Assembly (NCBI RefSeq): GCF_030689645.1
Contig: NZ_JAUYFU010000024.1
Coordinates: 145,343-209,342 of the forward strand
Direction: 5' to 3'
DNA: 64,000 nt
Source: Humidesulfovibrio sp.
GTDB lineage: Bacteria > Desulfobacterota > Desulfovibrionia > Desulfovibrionales > Desulfovibrionaceae
In this document: one piece after another, positions 1 through 10,439 of the stretch
Layout: each line of letters starts with the position of its first letter
Numbering within the stretch: position 1 is the stretch's first letter
The notes under the pieces: generated by a model
Database searches by the model: none
What the model was told of the DNA's origin: nothing
What the model saw: the letters and a program-made list of their open reading frames with translations, nothing else
Program-made: the position numbers and the translations under genes

Positions 1-134
1 TCGGGCACAAACCCTTCCCCTCTCTCGCTTTCGCCCCGGACATGCCGGAGCATCTCGGCCTTTGCCAGCCGCCGTCTGCAGATGCAGCACATGCGGACAG
101 GCCCCGCGCCTTGTGGCTGGCCGTTATCGGTCAT
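1..134 (-). CDS. ylxR: YlxR/DUF448-family RNA-binding protein, N-terminal part (runs off the window)
   Basis: Reverse-strand translation from ATG at 134: MTDNGQPQGAGPVRMCCICRRRLAKAEMLRHVRG...; RxCxxCRxxxxKxEMLR pattern; directly downstream of nusA as usual. Confidence 0.65.
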   Translation of the reverse strand, partial: MTDNGQPQGAGPVRMCCICRRRLAKAEMLRHVRGESERGEGFVP

Positions 135-142
135 GGCCGCAG

Positions 143-1408
143 TTACTCGGCCGTCTCCGCATCGTCGGCGGGCGTGGGGGCCAAGCCAAGGATGTTGATG
201 GCGGCGCGCATGTCGCGGATTTTTTCCGGTGTCATGCCTTCCACCTTGAGCAACTGCTCTTCGGTGGCGTTCACCAGCTGGACAGTAGTGTCTAGTCCGG
301 CGGAAATAAAGGCGTCCATGCCCACCTCGGCCACGCTGGCCAGCTGGTCCATGCCCTTCTTGTCGGCATTCAGCTCTCCGTAGCGGCTCTCGGTGAAGAT
401 GTCGATCTTCCAGCCGAGGAGCTGCGCGGCCAGCTTGACGTTCTGTCCCTTGCGGCCAATGGCCAGGGTGAGCTGGTCGTCGGGCACAACGACTTCAAGA
501 GTCTTCTCGTCGTCATCCACCATAATGCGGCTGATGACGGCGGGGGACAGGGCGTTCTGGGCATAGACGGCGATGTCCGGGCTCCAGACCACGATGTCGA
601 TGCGTTCGCCCTTGAGCTCCTGCACGATGTTCTGGATGCGAGAGCCGCGGATGCCCACGCAGGCGCCGACCGGATCCACGTCGCGGTCGCGGGAGGTGAC
701 GGCCACCTTGGCGCGCAGGCCGGAATCGCGGGCGACGCCCATGATTTTGACCGTGCCGTCGTAAACCTCGGGCACTTCGCGGGCGAAAAGGGCGCCCATG
801 TAATCCGGGTGGGAGCGGGAGACCACGATCTGCGGTCCGCGGGACTCCTTCTGGACTTCGATGATGTATGCCTGGATGCGGTCGCCGCGCTTGTAGCGCT
901 CGCGGGCGATCTGCTCCTCTTTGGGGAGCAGGGCCTCGGTGCGGCCCAGGTTGATGATCCAGCCGGTGCGATCACGGCGCTGAACGATGCCGGAGACGAT
1001 CTCGCCCTTGCGCTCGCGGTATTCCTCGTAGATGATCTCCTGCTCCGCATCACGCATGCGCTGGATTATGACCTGCTTGGCGCTCTGCGCGGCGATGCGG
1101 CCAAGATCCTCGATCCTGACCTTGAAGCCCATCTCGTCGTTGAGTGAGATGTTGGGGTCGTGCTCGCGCGCTTCTTCAAGGGTGATCTCGCTGACGGGGT
1201 CGTTGATCTCGCTGACCACGACCTTGAACTGATAGACCTGGATTTCGCCCAGTTCCTCGTTGAAATTCACTTCGATGTCCATCTGCTCGCCGTATTTGCG
1301 CGCAACGGAAGACCTGACAGCCTCTTCCAAGGTGTCGATGAGCAGGTCACGGTCAATGCCGCGATCTTTGCTGATCTGGTCAATAGCCTTCTTCAATTCC
1401 GAACTCAT
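143..1408 (-). CDS. nusA: Transcription termination/antitermination factor NusA
   Basis: [31 protein letters not shown]..., S1 and KH domain motifs ([33 protein letters not shown]). Confidence 0.95.
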   Translation of the reverse strand: MSSELKKAIDQISKDRGIDRDLLIDTLEEAVRSSVARKYGEQMDIEVNFNEELGEIQVYQFKVVVSEINDPVSEITLEEAREHDPNISLNDEMGFKVRIEDLGRIAAQSAKQVIIQRMRDAEQEIIYEEYRERKGEIVSGIVQRRDRTGWIINLGRTEALLPKEEQIARERYKRGDRIQAYIIEVQKESRGPQIVVSRSHPDYMGALFAREVPEVYDGTVKIMGVARDSGLRAKVAVTSRDRDVDPVGACVGIRGSRIQNIVQELKGERIDIVVWSPDIAVYAQNALSPAVISRIMVDDDEKTLEVVVPDDQLTLAIGRKGQNVKLAAQLLGWKIDIFTESRYGELNADKKGMDQLASVAEVGMDAFISAGLDTTVQLVNATEEQLLKVEGMTPEKIRDMRAAINILGLAPTPADDAETAE

Positions 1409-1557
1409 GGCGCTCCCTCCGGTGCCGCCGGTGCCGTGTTCACGGCGCTCCCGGCGCGAGATTCTGCGTCCTTGCAACCAATAGGGGCCGACTGGTGCGG
1501 CCTGCCTTACGGGGCCGACAAGCGGCCCGTCCAAAAAACAGTTCAGTCCGGCGGGGC

Positions 1558-2043
1558 TTAAGAGCCCTTGATGCCGGTGTCGGGAAATTCATGCACCAAG
1601 TGGGCGCTCTTCAGGCGGTCAAAGGCCACGCGGGTGACCTGGCCAGCCTCGTCGATGAGGATGTCGTCGCCCTCCACCGCAGCAAGCTTGCCCCGCAGGT
1701 GTCTGCGGTTATCCTGAGGTTCGTGAAGCCGCGCGTCCACCACGCGGTCCAGGTATGCGGCCATCTGCGCGGCGGAGAAAAAGCGCCGCTCCAGGCCGGG
1801 AGAGGAGACCTCAAGCACATAGGCTCCAGGCAGCAGGTCCTCGGCGTCGAACACCGCGCCCAGGCTGCGGCTGGCTTTGGCGCAGGCGGCGATGCTGACG
1901 CCGTCTTCAGCATCAATATAGATGCGCACCACCATGCGGCTGCCAGCCGAGGCGAATTCCACGCCCCAGAGCTGGACGCCCAAAGGTTCCAAGGCCGGGG
2001 TTATATGCCCGGCAAGCCGTTCGATCAGGGGTGAGCGTGTCAT
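1558..2043 (-). CDS. rimP: Ribosome maturation factor RimP
   Basis: MTRSPLIERLAGHITPALEPLGVQLWGVEF...YVLEVSSPGLERRFF motif; rimP-nusA order. Confidence 0.92.
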   Translation of the reverse strand: MTRSPLIERLAGHITPALEPLGVQLWGVEFASAGSRMVVRIYIDAEDGVSIAACAKASRSLGAVFDAEDLLPGAYVLEVSSPGLERRFFSAAQMAAYLDRVVDARLHEPQDNRRHLRGKLAAVEGDDILIDEAGQVTRVAFDRLKSAHLVHEFPDTGIKGS

Positions 2044-2154
2044 TATTAAACCGTCTTTGCTTGCGGTTCCAGTACAAATAAAAAAAAAGTGGACCAAAAG
2101 GCCCACCATATCTCGGGAACCGGCGAGGTACAGGCGGTCGTATCCTTGAGGCCT

Positions 2155-2229
2155 TGGAGCGGGTGACGAGGATCGAACTCGCAACACCGAGCTTGGGAAG
2201 CTCGTACTCTACCATTGAGCTACACCCGC
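2155..2229 (-). tRNA. tRNA-Gly (anticodon CCC), CCA encoded
   Basis: Reverse complement GCGGGTG TAGCTCAATGGTAGAGTA CGAGC TTCCCAA GCTCG GTGTTGCGAGTTCGATCCTCGT CACCCGC T CCA folds as a cloverleaf. Confidence 0.93.
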
Positions 2230-2377
2230 CCGCACGGCCTATCTAGTCGGGCCTATCTATGTTGTCAACGAAAATCCCGGTTTTGGCTAGCAGTTTGTTT
2301 GGTGGCCGTTAACGGTCAGTTGAACTTGGTTCCGCGCCTCCCGGCGGGGCTGAAGCCGGGTGATTGCGAGTGCTGGC

Positions 2378-2393
2378 TGGCGCAGTCCTTGCA
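2378..2393 (+). promoter_or_regulatory. Candidate sigma-54 promoter of the flgF operon
   Basis: TGGCGCAGTCCTTGCA, GG-N10-GC spacing, about 28 nt before flgF ATG. Confidence 0.5.
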
Positions 2394-2420
2394 ACGGTGT
2401 TCGCAGACCAGGAGGGTCCC

Positions 2421-3203
2421 ATGCGCGAAAGTATGTACAGCGCGCTCTTCGGAGCCATGTCGAACGAGGTTCGCCTCAACTCTATCTCCAACAATTTGGC
2501 GAATGTAAATACTACCGGCTTCAAGAAAGAGGCGTACGCCTTCCATGACACCTTTCAGCGTTTCGCCCACGATTATTTGACGGATGACAGGACGAGCCTC
2601 CGGGGGCAGGAGATTTGGCCGCGCGCGTATGTGCAAGCACGACCAAGGCTTTCTGGTCAGTATTTCGACCAGAGCCAAGGCAGCACGCAGGTGACTGGCA
2701 ACCCGCTTGATGTGGCTCTGGTGGGAAAAGGCTACCTCAAGGTCCGCACCCCGGAAGGGGACAGGATGACGCGAAGCGGCAGTTTTCAGCTGGCGAGCGA
2801 CGGGCGCCTCATCACTGAACAGGGGTTTGAGGTTCTGGGGGATGGCGGAACGGCCATTACGCTTCCGCGCGACAACAAGATAACCATTGACGCCAAAGGC
2901 CGCATCACTGCGGATGGCGTTCAGATAAGTATACTTGATATGGTTGATGTTTCTGATCCCAAGGCTCTGGAGCCGCAGGGCAAGAACTTGTTCAGCATCA
3001 AAAAAGGCAGCAGGGCCACGGAGATTCCCCCAGAGGATCTTTCCGTGCAGCAGGGCTACTTGGAAAAGTCAAATGTAGAGATCGTGACCGAGATGGTGAA
3101 CATGATGGAGGCCCAGCGGGCCTTTGAAATAAACCAGAAGATCATGACCACAACGGACAGCATGGAGTCCCTCGTCATCAACAAGGTCGGCCAGATCAGC
3201 TAG
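2421..3203 (+). CDS. flgF: Flagellar basal-body rod protein FlgF
   Basis: MRESMYSALFGAMSNEVRLNSISNNLANVNTTGFKKE...; C-terminal LEKSNVEIVTEMVNMMEAQRAFEINQK. Confidence 0.9.
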   Translation: MRESMYSALFGAMSNEVRLNSISNNLANVNTTGFKKEAYAFHDTFQRFAHDYLTDDRTSLRGQEIWPRAYVQARPRLSGQYFDQSQGSTQVTGNPLDVALVGKGYLKVRTPEGDRMTRSGSFQLASDGRLITEQGFEVLGDGGTAITLPRDNKITIDAKGRITADGVQISILDMVDVSDPKALEPQGKNLFSIKKGSRATEIPPEDLSVQQGYLEKSNVEIVTEMVNMMEAQRAFEINQKIMTTTDSMESLVINKVGQIS

Positions 3204-3231
3204 GCCGTAAGCACTTAGGAGGATCCGCCAC

Positions 3232-4014
3232 ATGATGCGCTCTCTTTGGACCGCCGCAACCGGCATGGTCGCCCAGCAGACGAACATCGACGTCATTTCG
3301 AACAACTTGGCCAACGTGAACACCACGTCCTTCAAGAAAAGCCGCGCCGAGTTCGAGGATCTGATGTACCAGACCCTCACAGTGGCAGGCACCTTGAACG
3401 AGGGCGGCAACCGTTTGCCCACGGGCTTCCAGGTCGGCATGGGCGTGCGCCCGGTGACCGTGCACAAGTTCTTTTCCCAGGGCAGTTTTCAGAACACCGG
3501 CAACACGCTGGACGTGGCCATCGAAGGCCAGGGCTTCTTCAAGCTCAACCAGGACGGCAACGACGTTTACACCCGTGCAGGCAATTTCAAGCCCGACAAC
3601 AACGGGCGCCTGGTGAACTCCAATGGCTACCCCCTGCAGCCGGAGTTCACCATTCCTAATACCGCCACCACCGTCACCATAACGGAAAAGGGGCGCATCT
3701 CGGCTCTGGACGCCAACGGGCAGGAGCTCGCCGGAGCGGATATTCCGATCTATAACTTCGTGAACCCCGCTGGCCTGAAGGCCATGGGCCGCAATCTTTA
3801 CGTCGAAACAGACGGCAGCGGCGCCGCCACCCAGGGCACCCCCGGCGACACCAACTTCGGCACCTTGGCCCAGGGCTACCTGGAGACTTCAAACGTCGAG
3901 ATGGTAGACGAAATGGTTGGTCTCATCATCGGCCAGCGCGCCTACGAGGTGAACTCCAAGGCCATGACCACCAGCGACACCATCCTGCAGACCGCCATCA
4001 ACGTGAAGCGCTAG
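3232..4014 (+). CDS. flgG: Flagellar basal-body rod protein FlgG
   Basis: MMRSLWTAATGMVAQQTNIDVISNNLANVNTTSFKKSRAEFEDLMYQ, classic FlgG N-terminus. Confidence 0.96.
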   Translation: MMRSLWTAATGMVAQQTNIDVISNNLANVNTTSFKKSRAEFEDLMYQTLTVAGTLNEGGNRLPTGFQVGMGVRPVTVHKFFSQGSFQNTGNTLDVAIEGQGFFKLNQDGNDVYTRAGNFKPDNNGRLVNSNGYPLQPEFTIPNTATTVTITEKGRISALDANGQELAGADIPIYNFVNPAGLKAMGRNLYVETDGSGAATQGTPGDTNFGTLAQGYLETSNVEMVDEMVGLIIGQRAYEVNSKAMTTSDTILQTAINVKR

Positions 4015-4037
4015 GCTTGACCGGAGGAGACGCGGAG

Positions 4038-5048
4038 ATGAAGCGCATTCGAACCGCCGCAAAGCTTGAACGGGCCATGCGATGCCTTTTGGCCTCGGCC
4101 CTGGCGGCGCTTTGTCTGCTTGTTCTGGCCGCTCCGGCGTATGCCGTGGAGATGCGCCAGGGCTGGTGGCTTCAAATCAAAGGCGCGGCCTGCGTTCAGG
4201 GGCCGAAGGTGCTCCTGGGCGACATCGCCTTGCCGCAGGGCGACATGCCTGCCAGCCTTTGGAAAGAAATGTCCGTGCGGCCTTTGTGGAACGCGCCAGA
4301 TCGTGCGGGCCATCAGACTGCCCTCTCGCGTGAGCGGCTTCAGTCGCTGCTGCGCTTCCACGCGGAGGACCTGCTCGGGGCCTGCGCATTTCCGGCCCAG
4401 ATCATCGTGCAGCGCGGCGGGTCTGTCGTCGACGGCCCGGAGATAGAAAAGCGCGTCGTCGGATTTTTGACAAAGCATGGCCCAGCCTTCGGCGGCGAGT
4501 TGGAAATCAAGGATATGCATGCCCCGGACGCCATTTTTCTGGGCAGCGAACGCGACCGGTTGGAGATTCAGGCCTCCAGCCCCATACGGGCTGGCCGCAT
4601 CAACATGCTGCTTGAGGTCAAGAGCAGCGACGGCAAGGTGCAGCGGCGCTATGCCGCATCCGCCTTTGCCAACGTGTGGAAGACCGTGCCCTGCGCAACG
4701 CGCCCCATGAACCGCCTGGAGCAGGTGAACCTGGTCAACGTGCAGTTCAAGCGCAAGAACCTGGCATACAACGAGAACGCCTGGGACGGCACCGGCGGGC
4801 CTTGGCGCATGGTCAGAAGCGTTGGCGTGGATCAGGTCATCCGCATGACTGACCTTGAGCCAGTCCCGGTCATCGCCAAGGGCGACAAGATCAACCTCGT
4901 CTTTGAGGGCGAGAACCTGCGCTTGAACGTGAAGGTCGAGGCTCTGGCCGATGGCGGCATAGGCCAGTCCATCCAGGTCCGCAATTTGCAAAGCAACAGA
5001 AAGATACTGGCCACAGTCCAGGACGCCGCCACTGTTGTGGTGCGTTAA
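4038..5048 (+). CDS. flgA: Flagellar P-ring assembly chaperone FlgA
   Basis: Signal peptide; C-terminal SAF-like region (IRMTDLEPVPVIAKGDKINLVFEGENLRLNVKVEALADGGIGQSIQVRNLQSNRKI). Confidence 0.88.
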   Translation: MKRIRTAAKLERAMRCLLASALAALCLLVLAAPAYAVEMRQGWWLQIKGAACVQGPKVLLGDIALPQGDMPASLWKEMSVRPLWNAPDRAGHQTALSRERLQSLLRFHAEDLLGACAFPAQIIVQRGGSVVDGPEIEKRVVGFLTKHGPAFGGELEIKDMHAPDAIFLGSERDRLEIQASSPIRAGRINMLLEVKSSDGKVQRRYAASAFANVWKTVPCATRPMNRLEQVNLVNVQFKRKNLAYNENAWDGTGGPWRMVRSVGVDQVIRMTDLEPVPVIAKGDKINLVFEGENLRLNVKVEALADGGIGQSIQVRNLQSNRKILATVQDAATVVVR

Positions 5049-5078
5049 GGTCCGAAGGCCCGTTTAAACTCAGAGGTT

Positions 5079-5780
5079 ATGATCATGAATGCACGTATTC
5101 CCGCCCTGGTGCTGTTTACGCTGCTGGTTGGCTGCGCAGCGGAGAAGCGGCCCATGCCTGAGCCGATTTTGTCCCAGCTGAACAACATTGAGCCCGAGCC
5201 TGTGAACAACCCCGCTTCGCTTTACGAGGCGGGGCAGTCGGAATTTCTTTTCGACGATAACAGGGCCAACAGGGTGGGCGATATCGTCATGGTCACCGTA
5301 ACCGAGACCACCACCGGCAAGCACAAGGCCGACACCACCGCCACCAAGAGTAATACGAACGCCTACGGGATTAGCATCGTGCCCAAGACAGGGATCTACG
5401 GCACCTTGAGCGATATTGTCCCAGGGGGCAAGGTCGGAAACGATCCTGCCATCGCCACCAACAGCGCAAGTTCGTTCAAGAGCACGGGCGAGACCAAGCA
5501 GGAGTCGAATCTGACGGCCATCGTGGCAACTCGTGTCATCCGCATTCTGCCGGGCAAGGTCATGCAGGTGGAGGGCGCGCGCCAGATCCGCATCAACGAC
5601 GAAACACAAATTTTGGTGGTGCGCGGTCTTTTGCGCCAGCGCGACATCGACTCCAAGAACACTGCGCCGTCCTCGGCCCTGGCAGACGCCCGCATTGAGG
5701 TTTACGGCCAGGGCGCGCTTTCGGACAAGCAGCGCGCGGGCTGGATGTCCAGGGTCATCGACAACGTCTGGCCGTTCTAG
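5079..5780 (+). CDS. flgH: Flagellar L-ring lipoprotein FlgH
   Basis: Lipobox [32 protein letters not shown]; ends [10 protein letters not shown]. Confidence 0.93.
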   Translation: MIMNARIPALVLFTLLVGCAAEKRPMPEPILSQLNNIEPEPVNNPASLYEAGQSEFLFDDNRANRVGDIVMVTVTETTTGKHKADTTATKSNTNAYGISIVPKTGIYGTLSDIVPGGKVGNDPAIATNSASSFKSTGETKQESNLTAIVATRVIRILPGKVMQVEGARQIRINDETQILVVRGLLRQRDIDSKNTAPSSALADARIEVYGQGALSDKQRAGWMSRVIDNVWPF

Positions 5781-5800
5781 ACCCACCTGAGGAGGTCCCC

Positions 5801-6949
5801 ATGCAGCGCATCAACTCATATAATGACAGGTTCCGCCGCGAACGCTTGCGCACACTGGGCGTGATCCTTCTGTGCCTCATGTTCATGATTCTGGCCGGAG
5901 TGGCTCCGGCGAACGCGGTGCGCCTGAAGGACATCGCCAGCTTCAGCGGCGTGCGCAACAATGAACTGGTTGGCTACGGGCTGGTTGTCGGACTCTCTGG
6001 AACGGGCGACGGCACCACCTCGGAGTTTACGATCCGTTCCCTGACCAACATGTTGGAGAAGATGGGCGTCTCGGTCAATCCGGCGACGCTTAAGCCCAAG
6101 AACACCGCCGCCGTCATGGTTACAGCGCGCATGCCGTCCTCGGCCCGGCCCGGATCGCCTCTTGACGTCACCATCTCATCCATGGGCGACGCCAAGAGTT
6201 TGCTGGGCGGCGTGCTTCTGGTGACGCCCCTGCGCGGCCTGGATGGCCGCGTGTACGCGGTGGCCCAAGGCTCCCTGACTCTTGGAGGCTACTCGGCCGA
6301 AGGGCAGGCCGCCACGGCCCAGAAGAACATCACCACCGTGGCGCGCATACCAAACGGCGCAACCATTGAGCGCGAAGTGCCCTTCCAGTTCAACAAGCAG
6401 GAGGGCCTGACCATCAATCTGTCCGGCACCCCGGATTTCGGCACCGCCATGCAGGTGGTGGGGCGCATCAACTCCGCCATTGGCGGCAACTACGCCAAGG
6501 CCATGGACGGCGCCACCATCCAGATGAATATTCCTCCGAAGTTTCAGAACAACATCGTTCCGCTCATGGCGTCCCTTGAGAACCTGGACATCTCGCCCGA
6601 CTCCCGCGCCCGCGTGGTGGTGGATGAGAAGACCGGAACCGTGGTGCTGGGCGGCTACGTGCGCTTGACCAAGGTGGCCGTGGCCCATGGCAACCTGCAG
6701 ATCGTGGTTTCCGAGACGCCCAATGTGAGCCAGCCCGGACCGTTCTCCCAGGGGCAGACCGTAACCACCCCGCAGAGCAATGTGAAGGTGAAGGAGCAGA
6801 ACAACCGTCTGCTGCTCATGGAGGGCGCGACCCTGCAGGAGCTTGTGGACGGTCTGAACTCCGTGGGCGCAACCCCGCGCGATCTCATCTCCATCCTGCG
6901 CACCCTTAAGAGCGCTGGCTCGCTCCATGCGGACCTGGAGGTCATTTAG
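5801..6949 (+). CDS. flgI: Flagellar P-ring protein FlgI
   Basis: [33 protein letters not shown]... Confidence 0.96.
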   Translation: MQRINSYNDRFRRERLRTLGVILLCLMFMILAGVAPANAVRLKDIASFSGVRNNELVGYGLVVGLSGTGDGTTSEFTIRSLTNMLEKMGVSVNPATLKPKNTAAVMVTARMPSSARPGSPLDVTISSMGDAKSLLGGVLLVTPLRGLDGRVYAVAQGSLTLGGYSAEGQAATAQKNITTVARIPNGATIEREVPFQFNKQEGLTINLSGTPDFGTAMQVVGRINSAIGGNYAKAMDGATIQMNIPPKFQNNIVPLMASLENLDISPDSRARVVVDEKTGTVVLGGYVRLTKVAVAHGNLQIVVSETPNVSQPGPFSQGQTVTTPQSNVKVKEQNNRLLLMEGATLQELVDGLNSVGATPRDLISILRTLKSAGSLHADLEVI

Positions 6950-6951
6950 CC

Positions 6952-7725
6952 ATGGCCGACTTCATCGCTCCTCAGGACGCCTCCCTTGCGGCCAAGAAGG
7001 CCCAGGACAGCGAACTTGTTGCGCTCAAGCAACAGATGGACCGCCTGAAGGGCGATCTGGCTCCTGCTCCGGGGGCCAAGCAGAAGCTGCGCAAGGCCTG
7101 CACGGATTTCGAGGCCGTGTTCATCAGCAAGCTCTGGGAGCAGATGCGCGCCACCATCCCGAAGGGCGGAATGTTGAAGTCGCCCCAGGAAGACATGTAC
7201 CGCGCCATGTTCGACCGCGAGTTCACGGAAAAGATGGCGCAGGACGGCGGCATAGGTCTGGGCGACATGCTCTACAACCAGTTGAAGGACAAGATAAAGG
7301 GCGGCGGCAAGACATCTGGCAAGTCCGGCGCGCAGACCCTGCTTGCCGCTCCCGATTCCGCAGCCCCCATTCAGCCTGCCCCCACGGGGGTCTTGCCGGA
7401 CAAGCCGGAGTTCAAGGTTCCCAGGCGCAACGGGGTAACTGCTTCGCAAACTTCAAGCGTGCCCGCTCCGTCCACGGTTCCCCATGTGGCGGCGGCAACC
7501 CCAAAGCCTCCCGCCTCAGTGCCTGGCGCCGTAATGGCGGACGTGGAGGCTTTGGCGCAGCGCATCGAAGCCGCATACGACCGCCGTCAGGCCGAGACCG
7601 CCGGACAGGCGGCACAGGCTACAGTTCCGTCCCAGGACCAGAACCAGGGCCAGGCGGCCCGATACGGGCGGAGCTCCGGCTCAAGCTCCCTCACCACTGG
7701 CCGCAGATTTGCAACCATCGGGTAG
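6952..7725 (+). CDS. FlgJ-like rod-binding protein without a muramidase domain
   Basis: Rod-binding motif LRKACTDFEAVFISKLWEQMRATIPKGGM...; low-complexity C-terminus. Confidence 0.8.
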   Translation: MADFIAPQDASLAAKKAQDSELVALKQQMDRLKGDLAPAPGAKQKLRKACTDFEAVFISKLWEQMRATIPKGGMLKSPQEDMYRAMFDREFTEKMAQDGGIGLGDMLYNQLKDKIKGGGKTSGKSGAQTLLAAPDSAAPIQPAPTGVLPDKPEFKVPRRNGVTASQTSSVPAPSTVPHVAAATPKPPASVPGAVMADVEALAQRIEAAYDRRQAETAGQAAQATVPSQDQNQGQAARYGRSSGSSSLTTGRRFATIG

Positions 7726-7831
7726 GGCGGCGCTCCATGTGAGCCGGTTCAGAAGCGTTTGTGTGTGCAAGTTTCTTAGATGATGAAGTTTTTTTCGGCA
7801 TTCACGAGGCCGTGAGCAGGAGGGTGAGGCG

Positions 7832-8314
7832 ATGATCAAGAACATTCAGGAAAATTTGACCCGGCAAATCCGTGCGCTGGAACTCCTGTCCTCACTTTTG
7901 GAAGAAGAATTTGCCGACCTGTGCGACCGCAAGCCGCAGGACGTGAGCGTGCTTGAACTTTCCATCCAGGAGCTCATGCGCCAGATAGCCGTGGAGCGCA
8001 GGACACTGCGGGCCATGATCCAAAGAGCCTATCCGGGCAAGGTCCGTGTGCGCGAGGTTGCGCAGGAGCTGAATGCCGAGGATGCCCAAGTGCTGAGCGA
8101 CCAACTGGCCGCCATGGACCGGGTAGAGCAGATTTGCGCCATCCAGGCCGACAAGAACCGCCAGCTCGCCATGGGGCTCTACGATCAGAGCCTGGATCTT
8201 CTGAAGCGCCTTCACCAGGCCATTGAGCCTGGCAAGTCGGACATGTACTCGCGCCGGGGACGTTATGCCAAGAGCATGCAGCCCCAGGTCAGCATGTTTC
8301 GCGGAGGTGTCTAA
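7832..8314 (+). CDS. flgN: FlgN-family flagellar export chaperone
   Basis: Coiled-coil 160-aa protein (MIKNIQENLTRQIRALELLSSLLEEEFADL) directly upstream of flgK. Confidence 0.75.
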   Translation: MIKNIQENLTRQIRALELLSSLLEEEFADLCDRKPQDVSVLELSIQELMRQIAVERRTLRAMIQRAYPGKVRVREVAQELNAEDAQVLSDQLAAMDRVEQICAIQADKNRQLAMGLYDQSLDLLKRLHQAIEPGKSDMYSRRGRYAKSMQPQVSMFRGGV

Positions 8315-10426
8315 ATGTCCGGCCTGACCTCCATAATGAGCACGGCGAAGAGCGGCCTCGAAGCCGCTCAAGCCGCTATCGCCGTCACCGGCCAGAACAT
8401 CTCCAACGTCGACACCCAGGGCTACAGCCGCAGGTCCGTCTCTTTTGTCGAAGCCTACGTGGCGGATGGCGCAGTGGGGCAGGTGGGCTCCGGCGTTTGG
8501 GCCAATGATGTTCAGCGTTACTTCAATCAGTACGTGGAGAACCAATATTACGATCAGGCTACCCAGCGCGACCGCTGGGAGAACCTCTACACCAATCTTT
8601 CGAATACAGAGAGTTTGTTCAACGAGTCTGCCGGGTATGGTCTTTCCAACACGCTGAACAAGTTCTTCGGGTCCTGGAAGGATCTTACCCAGGCCACGGA
8701 GAACGCCAGCAGCCGCAACAGCGTTCTTGAGAGCAGCAAGACTCTCATCTCCACGCTCAATCAGATCAATTCCGACATGATCACCCAGCAGCAGTCCACC
8801 GATGCGGCCATTGTTCAGCAGGTAAGCGAGGTCAATGATCTGCTCAAGCAGATTGCGAACCTGAACAAGCAGCTCTCCACCACTGCGGCGGACAAGAACG
8901 CCTTGTTGGATTCCCGGTCCGGTCTGGTGCGCAAGCTGTCCGGCTACATGGACATCAATTACATCGACAAGGGCAGCGATAATGTCACCATCACCACCAA
9001 GGGCGGGCAGAACCTGGTGGATGGCTCCAATTACTATATTATTTCTTACGACGCCCCGCAGGCTACATCAGCCTTGACCAACGACTCGACTTTTGACGGC
9101 AAGGCGTACTTCTCCGGTTCGGACAACCAGGAGTACACCCTGGAAGTGGTGACGGCGGGCAATGTGACCAGCGGCACGGGCGCGGCCATGTTCCGCGTCT
9201 CCGTAGATGGCGGCAGGACCTGGCTCAAGAACGCGGACGGCACGGAGAAGCTGGTGGCGGCGCGCAATGAAGACAGCGCCGTGAGCGTCGGTCCCTTGTC
9301 CATCTGGTTCGGCACCAGCACGAGTTCGGACGTGGCCCCCGGCACCAGTTTCACCGTGGGCGACAAGTTCTCCATCATGCCCACGCGCGGGCTGTACTGG
9401 AACGAGAACACCTCCACCAAGGAGAACATCACTCCGTTCACGAACGCCTCCGGCACAATGGACCTCTCACGGCTCACCGGCGGCACCCTTTCCGCCCTGT
9501 GCAGCTACAAGAACGATTACCTGGGCGCCTACCGCGAGAGGCTCGACGCCCTCGCCAGCACCGTGGCCTGGGAGGTCAACCGCCTCCACAGCCAGGGAAC
9601 CGGCCTGGCGAACCAGACCGAGTTGAACGGCACCTACTCTGTGCGGCATGACAACGTGGCCCTTGGCAGCAACAGCTCGGGCCTTACTTATGCAAGCAAG
9701 CTCACCTCTGGCAGCGCGTACCTCTTTGTGTATGACAAGAGCACCGGGTTGCAGGTTTCCGGCGCAGCGCTTGACTTCAGCGGCGGCGCTGGCTTGAAGC
9801 TCAACTTCGACCCGAAGACTCACACCCTTGAGGACGTGGCAGATGCGGTGAACAACAGCTATGGTGGCCGTGTCACCGCCACCATTGTCAACCACCAGTT
9901 GTCCTTAAGCGCCGCACCCGGCTACAGCTTCAATATGGGCACGGACACCACGGGCCTGTATGCCGCCCTGGGGTTGAACACCTACTTCACCGGCTCGCAA
10001 TGCTCGAACCTGGGCATCAACACGGCAGTGTCCTCGAACCTGGACCATCTGAACGCGGGCCACGTGAACGGGGCAGGGCAGGCCAACAAGGGCGACGGCA
10101 CAACGGCCACGGCCATTTCGAATCTTCTGGACAACAAGGTGTCCATCTCCACCTTGCGCAGCGGCACCGTGAACCAGAGCATCAGCGGCTATTACTCCGG
10201 TCTGGTGAGCGTCGTCGGAGCGGATACCGCCCAGTCCAAGTACAAGTACCAGTATACAAACGCCCTGGCCAAGGATCTGGACGATCAGCAGCAGGCCATC
10301 TCCGGCGTCAATATTGACGAGGAAATGACGAACCTCATCAAGTATCAGCACGCATACACCGCGGCTGCAAAGCTCATTACCACAGCGGACGAGATGATGC
10401 AGACCCTGCTGTCTCTCAAGTCCTAA
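8315..10426 (+). CDS. flgK: Flagellar hook-associated protein FlgK (703 aa, with inserted domain)
   Basis: N-terminal GLEAAQAAIAVTGQNISNVDTQGYSRRSV; C-terminal SGVNIDEEMTNLIKYQHAYTAAAKLITTADEMMQTLL. Confidence 0.95.
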   Translation: MSGLTSIMSTAKSGLEAAQAAIAVTGQNISNVDTQGYSRRSVSFVEAYVADGAVGQVGSGVWANDVQRYFNQYVENQYYDQATQRDRWENLYTNLSNTESLFNESAGYGLSNTLNKFFGSWKDLTQATENASSRNSVLESSKTLISTLNQINSDMITQQQSTDAAIVQQVSEVNDLLKQIANLNKQLSTTAADKNALLDSRSGLVRKLSGYMDINYIDKGSDNVTITTKGGQNLVDGSNYYIISYDAPQATSALTNDSTFDGKAYFSGSDNQEYTLEVVTAGNVTSGTGAAMFRVSVDGGRTWLKNADGTEKLVAARNEDSAVSVGPLSIWFGTSTSSDVAPGTSFTVGDKFSIMPTRGLYWNENTSTKENITPFTNASGTMDLSRLTGGTLSALCSYKNDYLGAYRERLDALASTVAWEVNRLHSQGTGLANQTELNGTYSVRHDNVALGSNSSGLTYASKLTSGSAYLFVYDKSTGLQVSGAALDFSGGAGLKLNFDPKTHTLEDVADAVNNSYGGRVTATIVNHQLSLSAAPGYSFNMGTDTTGLYAALGLNTYFTGSQCSNLGINTAVSSNLDHLNAGHVNGAGQANKGDGTTATAISNLLDNKVSISTLRSGTVNQSISGYYSGLVSVVGADTAQSKYKYQYTNALAKDLDDQQQAISGVNIDEEMTNLIKYQHAYTAAAKLITTADEMMQTLLSLKS

Positions 10427-10439
10427 AGGGGGGGAAGTC

